DNA of 64,000 nucleotides from Chlamydiales bacterium (GCA_024233435.1 JACKPQ010000001.1:620001-684000), one strand, 5' to 3'. Positions 17,345-26,502 are shown, numbered from the stretch's first letter. Numbers and translations are program-made. The notes: generated by a model not told the origin, from the letters alone.

Positions 17345-20300
17345 ACATTTGTAAGCCGTTCATTCAGCGCCCTGTCATGACAACACTTGTCATGGTCTCA
17401 ATCTTGTTCTTCGGGATTAACGCCTATTTTAGTCTACCCGTTGCAGACCTGCCCGATGTTGAATACCCAACAATTCAAGTGACAACTCCCTATCCAGGAG
17501 CCAGTCCAGAGCTGATGGCAGACCGCGTCACCACGCCCTTAGAGCGACAATTTGCCACAATTGAAGGAATCCAGACTATTTCATCATTGAGCAATTCGGG
17601 CAATTCTACAATCGTGCTCCAATTTCATTTGGATGTTCCAATTGATGGCGCTGCAACAGATGTGCTCGCTGCGATCAACGCCGCGCAACCAAATCTTCCC
17701 CGCGACCTCCCAAGTCAACCTACTTATAAAAAAGTCAACCCCTCTCAAACACCGATTCTTTACTACGTTGTTGCCTCAAATGACGTCTCCCTCGGATCAC
17801 TATATGAATACGCCTACACCTACTTAGGTTTGCGCATGTCTCTTGTTAACGGTGTCAGCGAAATCAATACATACGGCTCGCCATATGCCGTGCGCGTGCA
17901 AGTGGATCCAGCAGCACTTGCCGCACGCGGCATTGGCATTAACGAGGTTGCCACAACCATTGTCAATGCCAACCCTGATTTACCAGTCGGCGTTCTTTAT
18001 GGACCCAACGTAGAATTCAACATCGATTCAAATGGCCAAATAGGCAATGCTAAAGGCTACGAGTCTTTGATCATTCGCAATAATAACGGAAACATGGTGC
18101 GTATCTCCGATGTAGGTCGCGCTTTGGATAGCACTCAAGCTGACAAACTACAACTGAACTATTTTAATGAAGATGGCAAAAAAGAGTCGTGCATTGTTTT
18201 AGCCGTTATTAAAGAAGCTGGGCAAAACGCTATTAAAGTGATTGACGGAATTCAATCGATGATGCCCTCTCTTCTTAAGTCAATTCCTAAAGAGGTCAAT
18301 GTCTACACACTTTTTGATCAATCAGAATGGATCATGGACTCCGTCCATGATGTTCAAACAACACTTTTTATCGCCTTTATCCTCGTCTGTTTAGTGATTT
18401 TCTTCTATTTAGGAAAAGTTGTGAACACAATCATCCCTCTAGTTGCAATCCCCATGGCCATTATCGGCACCTTTATGGTCATGTATCTGCTTGACTTCAG
18501 TATCGATATGCTCTCGCTGATGGCCCTTACCCTTTCTATTGGCTTTTTAGTCGATGACGCTATCATCGTGCTTGAAAACGTTTTTCGCCACATTCAAATG
18601 GGCAAAAACCGCATGCAAGCAGCCCTCGATGGGTCTTCTCAAATTGCCTTTACCGTCGTTTCAACCACACTTAGCCTTTGGTCAGTTTTTATTCCGATGA
18701 TCTTCATGGGAGGTCTTGTCGGACGCATCTTCCGTGAGTTTGCCATTACCATTATCGTCGCAGTCCTCTTCTCATCGCTGATCGCGCTGACACTTACCCC
18801 ATTGCTTTGCTCTCGTTTTGTTGCAGAAGCCCATAACGATAAAAAGAAAAACTGGCTTGAAAAAATATCTGATAAGGTCAATAACGGCCTGCTCAATCTT
18901 TACAAGCGCTGCTTTACAAAAGTGTTAAACTGGCAAAAGCTAACCCTTTTAGTTGGTCTAGGGTGCGTTGTTGTTTCAGGCTACCTATTTGTGTCCTTGC
19001 CCAAAGACTTTTTCCCAGCCCAAGATCTAGGTTTTATTCAAGGATTTTCCCAATCACTGGACGGTACATCGCCCTTTAAAATGATCGCTTATCAAAATGA
19101 AATCGACGAGAAAATAAAACAGAATAAGAATGTTGAAAGTTTTGTCAGTGTAGGAGCCTACCCCACAGATAACCAAGGGATTATGTTTGTACGCTTAAAG
19201 CCTTATAAAAAGCGTCAATCCATGCGCGATGTCATCATTGAGCTCCTCCCAGAATTTAACAGCATTCCGGGTGTGCAGGCCTTCTTAAGGCCGCTCCCCT
19301 TGATGAGTCTTGATGTAGGAACATCATCTGCGCAAGGTGCATATCAATACAACCTTCAGAGTTTTGACAGCGCAGGTCTTTATACAAGCGCTCAAAAACT
19401 CATCGAAAAGCTCAAGCAAACGCCCGGCTTTATCCAAGTTTCAAGCAATATGCACATTGCAGAGCCCCAGCTCAAAATCAATATCGATCGGGACCGCGCC
19501 TATGATCTCAATGTTAGTGCCAACGACATCGAGCAAGCCTTGATGCTCGCCTATTCTGGGGGAAAAATCACAACCATCAACTCCCCCATTGATCAGTATG
19601 ATGTCATTATCGAAACACTCCCTGGCAGCTATAAAGATCCAGGAAAGCTAAACTTGCTATACGTTAGCGCCAATGCAAATAACCCCAACCCCCCTCAGAC
19701 GCAGCAAACCAATCCAACACAGCAGACCAAAGCTAGAGGCGCAACTCAAGTCCCGTTAAGCTCTGTAACCACTTGGAATGAATCAATCGGACCACTTCTC
19801 ATTAACCACTTCAATACACAAACCTCTGTCACCATCACCTTTGACCTCGATAACATCGCCCTCTCTGATGCTTTGCTTACCCTAGATAGCTACGCTCAAG
19901 AGGTGATGCCATCAACTGTAACATCTGAAGTTGTTGGATCAGCACAAGTCTTCCAATCCTCCTTTGCAGACATTTCATTCCTCTTCATCATCGCCGTTTT
20001 TGTGATCTACGTGATCCTAGGCATTCTCTACGAAGATTTTGTTCATCCCATGACTGTGATGTCTGCGCTACCCCCAGCCACAGTCGGCGCGATGCTCACC
20101 CTCGTCCTCTTTGGTGAGACCCTCTCTTTTTACGCCATGGTCGGAATCATCATGCTAGTTGGAATTGTGCTCAAAAACGGAATCATGATGATTGACTTTG
20201 CAGAAGATTATATGAAATCAGGAGAGAAGGGATACGTTGAAGCCATTACAGCAGCCTGCTACGACCGCCTAAGGCCCATTCTCATGACGACATTTTCAAC

Positions 20301-20499
20301 CTTTATGGGAGCCCTTCCCATCGCTATTGGCATTGGTGGTTCCACAGCTGAAGGGCGCATTCCGCTTGGTTTGTGCATCTGCGGCGGCCTCCTCTTTTCC
20401 CAAGTCCTAACCCTTTTCCTAACTCCTATCATCTTCATCCACCTCGAGCGCATCCGCGAGCGCCTCACCAAGAAAAAGTTGAAGACAACTGAAAGCTAA
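17341..20499 (+). CDS. RND multidrug efflux transporter, HAE1 (AcrB/MdtB-like) family
   Basis: A 1052-residue inner-membrane pump with 12 helices and two large periplasmic loops. N-terminal FIQRPVMTTLVMVSILFFG, VEYPTIQVTTPYPGASPE, and the proton-relay Asp pair D405-D406 in IGFLVDDAIIVLENV are present. A second conserved helix set (VGIIMLVGIVLKNGIMMIDFAED) lies near residues 937-960. An Asn/Gln/Thr-rich insertion (about residues 777-800) sits in the second periplasmic loop. Third gene of a complete tripartite operon. Substrates cannot be told from sequence; drug, bile or lipid export are all possible. Confidence 0.96.
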   Translation: MNICKPFIQRPVMTTLVMVSILFFGINAYFSLPVADLPDVEYPTIQVTTPYPGASPELMADRVTTPLERQFATIEGIQTISSLSNSGNSTIVLQFHLDVPIDGAATDVLAAINAAQPNLPRDLPSQPTYKKVNPSQTPILYYVVASNDVSLGSLYEYAYTYLGLRMSLVNGVSEINTYGSPYAVRVQVDPAALAARGIGINEVATTIVNANPDLPVGVLYGPNVEFNIDSNGQIGNAKGYESLIIRNNNGNMVRISDVGRALDSTQADKLQLNYFNEDGKKESCIVLAVIKEAGQNAIKVIDGIQSMMPSLLKSIPKEVNVYTLFDQSEWIMDSVHDVQTTLFIAFILVCLVIFFYLGKVVNTIIPLVAIPMAIIGTFMVMYLLDFSIDMLSLMALTLSIGFLVDDAIIVLENVFRHIQMGKNRMQAALDGSSQIAFTVVSTTLSLWSVFIPMIFMGGLVGRIFREFAITIIVAVLFSSLIALTLTPLLCSRFVAEAHNDKKKNWLEKISDKVNNGLLNLYKRCFTKVLNWQKLTLLVGLGCVVVSGYLFVSLPKDFFPAQDLGFIQGFSQSLDGTSPFKMIAYQNEIDEKIKQNKNVESFVSVGAYPTDNQGIMFVRLKPYKKRQSMRDVIIELLPEFNSIPGVQAFLRPLPLMSLDVGTSSAQGAYQYNLQSFDSAGLYTSAQKLIEKLKQTPGFIQVSSNMHIAEPQLKINIDRDRAYDLNVSANDIEQALMLAYSGGKITTINSPIDQYDVIIETLPGSYKDPGKLNLLYVSANANNPNPPQTQQTNPTQQTKARGATQVPLSSVTTWNESIGPLLINHFNTQTSVTITFDLDNIALSDALLTLDSYAQEVMPSTVTSEVVGSAQVFQSSFADISFLFIIAVFVIYVILGILYEDFVHPMTVMSALPPATVGAMLTLVLFGETLSFYAMVGIIMLVGIVLKNGIMMIDFAEDYMKSGEKGYVEAITAACYDRLRPILMTTFSTFMGALPIAIGIGGSTAEGRIPLGLCICGGLLFSQVLTLFLTPIIFIHLERIRERLTKKKLKTTES

Positions 20500-20533
20500 T
20501 AGCCCGACTTGAGCTCTATTTTGCAGCTAACCG

Positions 20534-21385
20534 TTACGGTCTGGGGTGGAAGGCATCGAATGCTGAATGCAGGTGATTGTCGCAGATGTGCGTGTAGCGG
20601 TCAGTTGTCGCAATGCTTGAATGACCAAGCATCTCTTGAATAATGCGCAAATCAGCTCCCCCTTCAAGCAGATGCGTTGCAAATGAGTGGCGCAGCGAGT
20701 GGGGAGAAATTGTTTTTGTAATGTTTGCCACTTGAGCGTAATGCTTAATGCGCCGCCAGACTTGATGGCGGTCTATGCGCTTATTTTTGCGCGTTAAAAA
20801 CAAAGCCCCTTCACCCTCACCGCGCCCCTTTAAAAGGTATTGATCAATGGCCTCTAGAGCCGGCTTGCCAATTGGCACAATGCGCTCTTTACTCCCCTTT
20901 CCAAGCACGCGAATTGCATCATCACCAATGTGCTTAACATCGAGCCCGCAAATTTCACTGACGCGGATGCCACAGGCATATAAAACCTCTAGAATAGCTC
21001 TATCGCGCAGACCGATGACTGTTGCGGTATCCGGCGCAGCAAGCAATGCTTTGACCTCATCAAAATGAAGAATTTCTGGAATCAGCTGCCAAAGTTTGGG
21101 AGTGCTCATAAGCGATGTGATATCTTTTTTGACAATATCTTCACGCACTAAAAATCGGTAAAACATCCGAATAGAAATAAACGTGCGCGCAACAGAGCTT
21201 GGGCTAAAAGTTTTGCGCATATTTAAGAGAAACTCGATAAGATTATCTTCAGAAACTGTTTCCAGAGGCCTTTCTTGTAAGAAGGCTTTCAGGTCACTTT
21301 TGTAGGCTGTTATCGTATTGGGTGCTAGTCCCTTTTCCGCTGCAAGAAAGCTTAGAAAATTTTGTAAAACTACACTTTGAACCAT
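20534..21385 (-). CDS. xerD: Tyrosine recombinase XerD/XerC type
   Basis: A 283-residue site-specific recombinase for chromosome dimer resolution at dif. From ATG 21385 the catalytic set is complete: R141 (CGIRVSE), K166 (GKGSKER), H229 and R232 (PHSLRHSFATHLL), H255 (LGHSS) and Y264 (TDRYTH). The N-terminal SAM-like domain (FLAAEKGLAPNTITAYKSDLKAF) is of the XerD style. An alternative ATG lies six codons upstream. It sits between the RND operon (convergent) and a 306-bp inverted-repeat element. Housekeeping rather than mobile, judged by its full match to Xer proteins; XerC versus XerD is not certain. Confidence 0.9.
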   Translation of the reverse strand: MVQSVVLQNFLSFLAAEKGLAPNTITAYKSDLKAFLQERPLETVSEDNLIEFLLNMRKTFSPSSVARTFISIRMFYRFLVREDIVKKDITSLMSTPKLWQLIPEILHFDEVKALLAAPDTATVIGLRDRAILEVLYACGIRVSEICGLDVKHIGDDAIRVLGKGSKERIVPIGKPALEAIDQYLLKGRGEGEGALFLTRKNKRIDRHQVWRRIKHYAQVANITKTISPHSLRHSFATHLLEGGADLRIIQEMLGHSSIATTDRYTHICDNHLHSAFDAFHPRP

Positions 21386-21406
21386 GGTATCAGCATATAC
21401 CATTAA

Positions 21407-21712
21407 TAGCTCAACTTGCTACCTATTCTTGCTTAGATACGCTAGCGAAATAAGCCAGATGCAAGTTGAAGGATGAAGGCAAGGTGTAAACACCTTGCCG
21501 AAGATGGAAACAAAGCAGATGGCTTATTACAGCAAGTATATAAGTAAGTATGAGTTATGCAGTAATAAAGTAGCCAATTAGGCTGAGTGCAAAGCACGAT
21601 CTACGGCGCTTCGCTCCTTGTCAAGGTGTAAACACCTTGACGTGCGTTGCTCATCTTGTATCTCGCACCTTTCGCTCAGCCTTCTTGACTGAATAGGTAG
21701 CAAGTTGAGCTA
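21407..21712. repeat. 306-bp non-coding element with 22-bp terminal inverted repeats and two internal hairpins
   Basis: Termini are exact inverted copies of TAGCTCAACTTGCTACCTAT plus TC (21407-21428 and 21691-21712). Inside are two nested stem-loops. The first has outer stem AATAAGCCA/TGGCTTATT (21449/21528) and apex GGCAAGGTG-TAAA-CACCTTGCC (21478-21499). The second has outer stem AGGCTGAG/CTCAGCCT (21580/21682) and apex GTCAAGGTG-TAAA-CACCTTGAC (21620-21641). No ORF of note. The element fills most of the 347-bp gap between xerD and the next gene. It looks like a MITE or a structured-RNA/protein-binding repeat; no transposase partner is present in the window. Confidence 0.75.
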
Positions 21713-21750
21713 ATACCAATTCTGGAAAATATTGAATGCTAAAGATTCAA

Positions 21751-22698
21751 TTAACGCGTGTACAACAGCGCAGTTATTGCCAATGCAGCTATTACTCCTA
21801 CAGAAAGAGCCACTAAATAAAGATCATAAGCTCGGTTTACACTTCTTAGATCACTCATGAATCCATTGATGACATTGGCACGATTCGCGAGCGAAAAAAG
21901 GCGGCTACCAGCTTCCAAGAGCATTGTTCCTTGCTCAGGCTTTAAGTTGTAAAGAACACAAGAAGCAAGAGTAATTGCAATCACAACCGCATGAACAGCT
22001 TCTATACAAGCCCCCTGCTGCAGCGTCAAATCAAGCTTTTCTAACTCATTATTTTTAAGGTGTTCGATAGCTTCATGCCCCAGTGTACGCATTAAAGCGA
22101 GTTCTGCCCCTTGGATTTCATCTGCATTGGCTATTTGTCTGCCTTTAAGCAGGCTTGCATCGATCTGCAAATGCCCTTTGAGAAAATCAGCTCTGGCTTT
22201 TTGGTCTTTGCACATCCAAATATAGAAATAGAGCAAAAACACCTCAAATTTCGAAACTAAGAGTTTAGAACCATATAATCCAGCAATAATGTGAGGGACG
22301 CTTTTAAACAGTTCCTCCCCTACCAAGCTATTTGCACCATCGCCAGATGAATCTAGTGCAAGGGATTCAACTAGCAAATATGCTTCAAAAGCTCTAACAA
22401 CTCCACGAGTAGAAGCTATTGCGTGGGAAATAAACCCAAATTTATCCTTCTTCTCATAAGATTCGAAGGCCTCATGAGTGCTTTTTAAGGCTGAGAGAGG
22501 TGAAGAAATTAGGCGCAGCCCCTTCGAATATTTCAATGGCTCAATAAAAGCAGGCGGCTCAATGCCAAAGTGGTTTTGACCAAGCCCTGCAATGAACTTA
22601 GCAAGCCCACTTAGAGCAATTGGGATATTGGTGGCTACCACACTCGCATCTGCAACTCTAGTTAAGATTGGATGTGATTTTTGATCTATAGTTTTCAT
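21751..22698 (-). CDS. Effector-like hypothetical membrane protein (paralog A)
   Basis: A 315-residue unrecognised protein, a shortened paralog of the gene at 22826-24028. Shared segments include the LG(Q)..IEPPA.IE.LK.SK.L.LISSP motif, IGF(I)(G/S)HAIAS, and IWMCKDQ.ARADFLKG; hydrophobic pairs lie near residues 20-40, 215-240 and 290-312. Compared with its neighbour it lacks a charged insert of about 35 residues in the middle and the last 40-50 residues. A TTTACA-17-TATAAT promoter with TG ahead of the -10 places the transcription start only about 3 nt before the ATG. Lineage-specific and possibly secreted to host membranes; that is inference from style and tandem duplication. Confidence 0.7.
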   Translation of the reverse strand: MKTIDQKSHPILTRVADASVVATNIPIALSGLAKFIAGLGQNHFGIEPPAFIEPLKYSKGLRLISSPLSALKSTHEAFESYEKKDKFGFISHAIASTRGVVRAFEAYLLVESLALDSSGDGANSLVGEELFKSVPHIIAGLYGSKLLVSKFEVFLLYFYIWMCKDQKARADFLKGHLQIDASLLKGRQIANADEIQGAELALMRTLGHEAIEHLKNNELEKLDLTLQQGACIEAVHAVVIAITLASCVLYNLKPEQGTMLLEAGSRLFSLANRANVINGFMSDLRSVNRAYDLYLVALSVGVIAALAITALLYTR

Positions 22699-22707
22699 GC
22701 TATAATA

Positions 22708-22736
22708 ATTATAACAAATATTTTATTATATGTAAA
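22708..22736 (-). promoter_or_regulatory. Extended -10 promoter giving a near-leaderless mRNA
   Basis: Minus strand TTTACA (22736-22731), 17-bp spacer ending in TGT, and TATAAT (22713-22708), then 9 nt to the ATG at 22698. No Shine-Dalgarno fits in the remaining leader. Confidence 0.6.
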
Positions 22737-22825
22737 TAATTATTATTTTAATAGCTTAAGAAGACGATTCTGCACATCCCTTTGTACAAGAAATTAGATT
22801 AGATATAGCTTCAAGCAACCCTTCT

Positions 22826-24028
22826 TCAGCTAGAGAACTCAGGAAGGCTTGAAAAATCATATTTGGGATCAGGGCATCGCTTAGCCTTGTTGTAGGTATA
22901 CGCCATAGAGCACACAGACAACATAAATAGGGTTGCAATAGCCCCAGAAGATTGAGTTGACGGGTAAATAGCTGCAGCAACAATTGCCATAGCCGTTGTC
23001 AACCCGGCACCTAACGTCACTAAATATTGGTCATACGCCTGACTCGGGCTTCTTAAATCTTTAATTTCCAAGCTAATAGACATAATCCGGTCAACAAGCG
23101 AAGCTAGGTCAATGCCAACATTGACAAGCATCTGCAACTGCTCTGGTATTAAGGCGTTATGGGAAAGAACCCAATAAGCGATAGCACATAAAGCAAAAGC
23201 AACCCGCGCAACCTCAATGCAAGCCCCCCTCTTAAGAATCGAATCAAGATTGCCTAGTTCATTCTTTTTAAGGCACTTAACAGCTTTAGAGCCAAGCGCA
23301 CGCTTTAAAGCGCTTTTTGCGCCTTGCATTTTGTCAAAATAGTCTAACTTTTGGCCATCGGTTAAAGTCTTAGAAATGCGAATATCCTTTGGCAATGACT
23401 TTATTTTATCATGTTGATTTATCGCTTCATAAGCTATAGCACTTATTTTTTTATCAATAAGAGAAGATACATCGACTTCCAAACGCCCTTTGAGAAAATC
23501 AGCTCTGGCATTTTGATCCTTGCACATCCAAATTTGGAAATGTAGCGAAAGCACCTCAAATTTAGAGATCAAAAGCTTTCCATACCTCAATCCATCGATA
23601 ATGAGAGTGATATGAATCGAACACTTGAAAACAGCCTGTCCTAGATAGCTTGTCGCACCTTCATGAATCGCGCCTATTGCAATGGATTCAACGAGCAGTA
23701 GTATTTTAAATGTTTTAATAGTCCCACTTGCAGAAGCTATTGCGTGGCCAATAAACCCGATTGTATCGCTCTGCTTATAAGCGTTCAGTGCCTCCTGAGT
23801 AGCTTTTAGCGCTATGATGGGTGAGGAAATGAGCTTAAGGCTCTTAGAAAACTTTAAAGACTCAATAACAGCAGGAGGCTCGATGTTTAAGTATTTTTGC
23901 CCTAGGCTTGTGATGAGCTTAGCCCCCCCGCAAAGGGTAACTGGCATATTGACAGCTGCTAGACTCGAGTCAGAAAAATTCGAGGCAAATGTTAGAATTG
24001 ACTGACCGGTTTGCTTTATTGTTTCCAT
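22826..24028 (-). CDS. Effector-like hypothetical membrane protein (paralog B)
   Basis: A 400-residue unrecognised protein, full-length paralog of 21751-22698. Hydrophobic segments lie near residues 100-115, 140-160, 265-285 and paired at about 335-375; the C-terminus is hydrophilic (KAKRCPDPKYDFSSLPEFSS). The core contains the shared IWMCKDQNARADFLKG stretch. A TTGACC-17-TATATT promoter sits 9 nt before the ATG (24038-24066). The bilobed hydrophobic pairs and tandem copies recall chlamydial inclusion-membrane or T3S-dependent proteins; no domain was recognised. Confidence 0.72.
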   Translation of the reverse strand: METIKQTGQSILTFASNFSDSSLAAVNMPVTLCGGAKLITSLGQKYLNIEPPAVIESLKFSKSLKLISSPIIALKATQEALNAYKQSDTIGFIGHAIASASGTIKTFKILLLVESIAIGAIHEGATSYLGQAVFKCSIHITLIIDGLRYGKLLISKFEVLSLHFQIWMCKDQNARADFLKGRLEVDVSSLIDKKISAIAYEAINQHDKIKSLPKDIRISKTLTDGQKLDYFDKMQGAKSALKRALGSKAVKCLKKNELGNLDSILKRGACIEVARVAFALCAIAYWVLSHNALIPEQLQMLVNVGIDLASLVDRIMSISLEIKDLRSPSQAYDQYLVTLGAGLTTAMAIVAAAIYPSTQSSGAIATLFMLSVCSMAYTYNKAKRCPDPKYDFSSLPEFSS

Positions 24029-24037
24029 ATGCCAACA

Positions 24038-24066
24038 AATATAAAATACAATATAATTTAGGTCAA
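24038..24066 (-). promoter_or_regulatory. Promoter 9 nt upstream of paralog B start
   Basis: Minus strand TTGACC (24066-24061), exactly 17 bp spacer, TATATT (24043-24038), then 9 nt to ATG 24028. Same geometry as the promoter at 22708-22736. Confidence 0.55.
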
Positions 24067-24076
24067 TTCATTGAAA

Positions 24077-24673
24077 TTATTTAATAATATTAAATATTTC
24101 TTTAAATACTGCAGATTTAGATTGGTTGGCATTTACATGGCGCACAAGACCAGCAGGATAGCATTCAAGCACCTCTTTTGTCTGCTTCTCGTAAACCTTA
24201 AACCTTTCTCTTAAAATAGCTTCATCTTTGTCATCAGAGCGCCCTTCCAATTCAGCGCGCTTTGAAAGGCGATCTACAAGCACCTCAACATCAGGCACTT
24301 CTAATAGTAGAATTAACTGAACGTCCACACGTTCTTTTAGCACCTCTGCCTGTCTTTTTGTTCTTGGAATTCCATCAAGCAAAAGTATTTGGCGCTCAGG
24401 CACATAAGAACCACTTGCCGCTAAGGCTTTTACATGCTCCTCAATGATCTTTATCGTAACCTCATCAGGAACCAACTGCCCCTTACTAGCATACTGGTGA
24501 AATAGCCGGCCCCCTTTAGAATCAGGATCTAGACTTCTAAATACATCGCCTGACGAAATATGGACATATTCAGCTTCTTCATTAAGTGCTTTGCCAATTG
24601 TGCCCTTCCCAGACCCGGGAGGCCCAAATAAAAGCACAGCTTTAAGCCGTTTGTTTTCAGAATCTTCAGTCAT
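24077..24673 (-). CDS. adk: Adenylate kinase (short-lid type)
   Basis: A 198-residue nucleoside monophosphate kinase. From ATG 24673 the P-loop is LLFGPPGSGKGT (residues about 14-25), followed by HISSGDVFR, the AMP-site GQLVPDEV, and LLLDGIPRTKRQAE. The lid is short (LSKRAELEGRSDDKDEAILRERF) and has no zinc cysteines. It interconverts ATP+AMP and 2 ADP. An ATG four codons upstream is possible. Neighbours are unrelated effector-like genes. Confidence 0.92.
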   Translation of the reverse strand: MTEDSENKRLKAVLLFGPPGSGKGTIGKALNEEAEYVHISSGDVFRSLDPDSKGGRLFHQYASKGQLVPDEVTIKIIEEHVKALAASGSYVPERQILLLDGIPRTKRQAEVLKERVDVQLILLLEVPDVEVLVDRLSKRAELEGRSDDKDEAILRERFKVYEKQTKEVLECYPAGLVRHVNANQSKSAVFKEIFNIIK

Positions 24674-24726
24674 AAAACGCATCATACCCGAAAATCATCT
24701 TTTCTGCAATCCCCACCTTCACAGGC

Positions 24727-24755
24727 TTGCAAATATATAAAATATATGTTATAAT
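24727..24755 (+). promoter_or_regulatory. Sigma70 promoter of the 24788 gene
   Basis: TTGCAA (24727-24732), 17-bp spacer ending in TGT, TATAAT (24750-24755): a perfect extended -10. Nearly the same sequence drives the 27123 gene. Here 32 nt separate the -10 from the ATG, with AAAGG as Shine-Dalgarno. Confidence 0.7.
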
Positions 24756-24787
24756 ATAATAAATAATAGTTGTTAATAAAGGTTAAT

Positions 24788-25957
24788 ATGAGTATTTCCG
24801 CCCCCATTAATTCAGACGCCCCCATCGCAGTCTCACCTGAGTTAAAACTACAAGCCCAAGATCTAGGCCAACTCGAGCATAATGGCAAAACATACAAAGT
24901 ATCGGTAGTTTACACTGATGGCAGTGGCAAGGTAGTCGCAGGCCCTAAAAACATCGATATCAAGAAGGTTCATGAGCTAACAACGGCACTACTTAAAACA
25001 ATTCCAGAGATCGACACACCAGCTAAAATCATCATTGACCAGGAGTGTGTCAACACTGAAACTCCCCAGAGAGTGCTTGCCCATAAAGATCAAACGCAAG
25101 AGGCCTGGAACAAGCTATATACTGCGCTAATAACACCAAGCGAAAAAGTTCACACATCCCCATCAAACACATCAGAGCTTAAAGCAGAAATTATTTTAGA
25201 AGCTACTGATAAGCTGACATCTGCACAAAAATTAGAGGCGTTTAAACAGGCTTTTAACGTCCCAGGCAAGGATGCAATTACTGAATTGCATCGGTCTTAT
25301 TTCTCGATGAAGAACGAATGGGTGAATGAGATCATACTAAACATTAACCAAAAGGATATATCCGATAATGTAATACCTTCATGCCCCCTGAAGCTAAAAA
25401 AAGAGCTTCTTGACGAATTATATAAAGATGTCCAAGCATCAAATCTAGATCCCAAATCAAAAGAATTCCGTGATAAATTTAAGAACGCTCGCAAAGCAAT
25501 TTTGAAGGGTGAGGGACACTTAAAAGATGAAGATTTACCAATTATTAAAGTGATCTACGACAAGCTTTTTGATGCTCCTAACCCAACTGAGACTAAAGCG
25601 CAGCAGCATACAGCTGTGGTAGATGAGCTTGCTGCTAAACTTGCTCAGCCAAAGGAGAAAACCCTTGAAGAGAAGTATCTAGAGTTAAATTCTGACCACA
25701 CTAAAAAAGTGGAATTTTTAAAAGCCTATCTAAAAGGTGATATAGAAAATACTAATAAGGACAACGAATTATTTAAGCTGATGATCAGTAACGCCACAGT
25801 CACAGATGAAGTGGACAAGATTTGTTCTCAAGTTAAGCAATACAAAAGCGAGTTAGTGAACCTTAAAGGTAAGATCAGCAAGCAAAAAATTGACGAAAAC
25901 GAACTTAACCGTTATCTGGCGATTAATAAGCTTTTAAAAAGAAATAGCTCTCAGTAA
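24788..25957 (+). CDS. Hypothetical effector-like protein
   Basis: A 389-residue hydrophilic protein, start ATG 24788 behind AAAGG. The first 100 residues form a small alpha/beta region (LEHNGKTYKVSVVYTDGSGKVV) and the rest is helical and Lys/Glu-rich with a predicted C-terminal coiled coil (KQYKSELVNLKGKISKQKIDENELN). No membrane segment or signal peptide. Not recognised. It has its own strong promoter and ends seven bases inside the convergent hesB-like gene. Being soluble, signal-less, lineage-specific and next to other such genes, it is a candidate T3S substrate (inference). Confidence 0.7.
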   Translation: MSISAPINSDAPIAVSPELKLQAQDLGQLEHNGKTYKVSVVYTDGSGKVVAGPKNIDIKKVHELTTALLKTIPEIDTPAKIIIDQECVNTETPQRVLAHKDQTQEAWNKLYTALITPSEKVHTSPSNTSELKAEIILEATDKLTSAQKLEAFKQAFNVPGKDAITELHRSYFSMKNEWVNEIILNINQKDISDNVIPSCPLKLKKELLDELYKDVQASNLDPKSKEFRDKFKNARKAILKGEGHLKDEDLPIIKVIYDKLFDAPNPTETKAQQHTAVVDELAAKLAQPKEKTLEEKYLELNSDHTKKVEFLKAYLKGDIENTNKDNELFKLMISNATVTDEVDKICSQVKQYKSELVNLKGKISKQKIDENELNRYLAINKLLKRNSSQ

Positions 25958-26502
25958 GCTTGACTGTTACCGCAGCTGCATGAACTTTTCACGTTAGGAT
26001 TGCTTACCTTGAAACCACTTCCCATAAGCCCTTCAGCGTAGTCAATCACCGCACCCAATAACCTCGGTAGCATTGCTATTTTAACATGGATTTCAATACC
26101 TTCAGAGGTGATAACAGTGTCATCATCTGAAGCCTCTTTTGAAAAGTCGAGGACGTACTCAAAACCCCCACAACCACCCGGTTTATCGCCAAAACGCAAA
26201 GCCCACCCTTCCTTGCCATCTTGTTTGGTGATTTCCTTAAACTTTTCGGCTGCTCGCTTCGTCAGTGTTATTGTTGTAGGATCATCTTCTTCTGCTAGAA
26301 TCGCATTCAGACGCTTAAGCATTTCTTGGATCGCTTGGTCCTCAAAGCCATGAGAGAGCATTCCAGCTTCTAAAGTCTCCCAGACGGCTGCTCCGCATCC
26401 TACACAATGCAGGCCCGCCTGGGTCATTTCATGGGCAAGCCGTTGGCTTTTTGAGGGAAATTTAGTGAAGATCTCCTCGATTGTCATCGTCAAGTCGATC
26501 AT
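25951..26502 (-). CDS. DUF1858 domain fused to HesB/IscA-type Fe-S accessory protein
   Basis: A 183-residue two-domain protein. Residues 1-72 match DUF1858, the small redox-disulfide domain (TIEEIFTKFPSKSQRLAHEM, GLHCVGCGAA with C33 and C36, WETLEAGMLSHGF). Residues 76-180 are a HesB/IscA/ErpA A-type carrier (TITLTKRAAEKFKEI, GGCGGFEYVLDF with C111, VSNPN, and SSCSCG with C175 and C177). A-type carriers deliver [Fe-S] clusters; the N-terminal CxxC domain could supply electrons or bind the cluster. It is coupled to the upstream ferredoxin gene (TGATG). Confidence 0.9.
   Translation of the reverse strand: MIDLTMTIEEIFTKFPSKSQRLAHEMTQAGLHCVGCGAAVWETLEAGMLSHGFEDQAIQEMLKRLNAILAEEDDPTTITLTKRAAEKFKEITKQDGKEGWALRFGDKPGGCGGFEYVLDFSKEASDDDTVITSEGIEIHVKIAMLPRLLGAVIDYAEGLMGSGFKVSNPNVKSSCSCGNSQAY

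Noticed and set aside
20534..21712. xerD plus inverted-repeat element considered as an integrase-carrying mobile island
   Set aside because: The recombinase matches housekeeping XerD/C over its whole length, there is no cargo, attachment site or tRNA, and the element lies outside the gene.
22756..22983. A 75-codon minus-strand frame overlapping the end of the 22826-24028 gene
   Set aside because: It lies in another frame over the 3' end of a well-supported gene, has no ribosome site, and its extra part is too short to judge; a frameshifted C-terminal extension cannot be shown.
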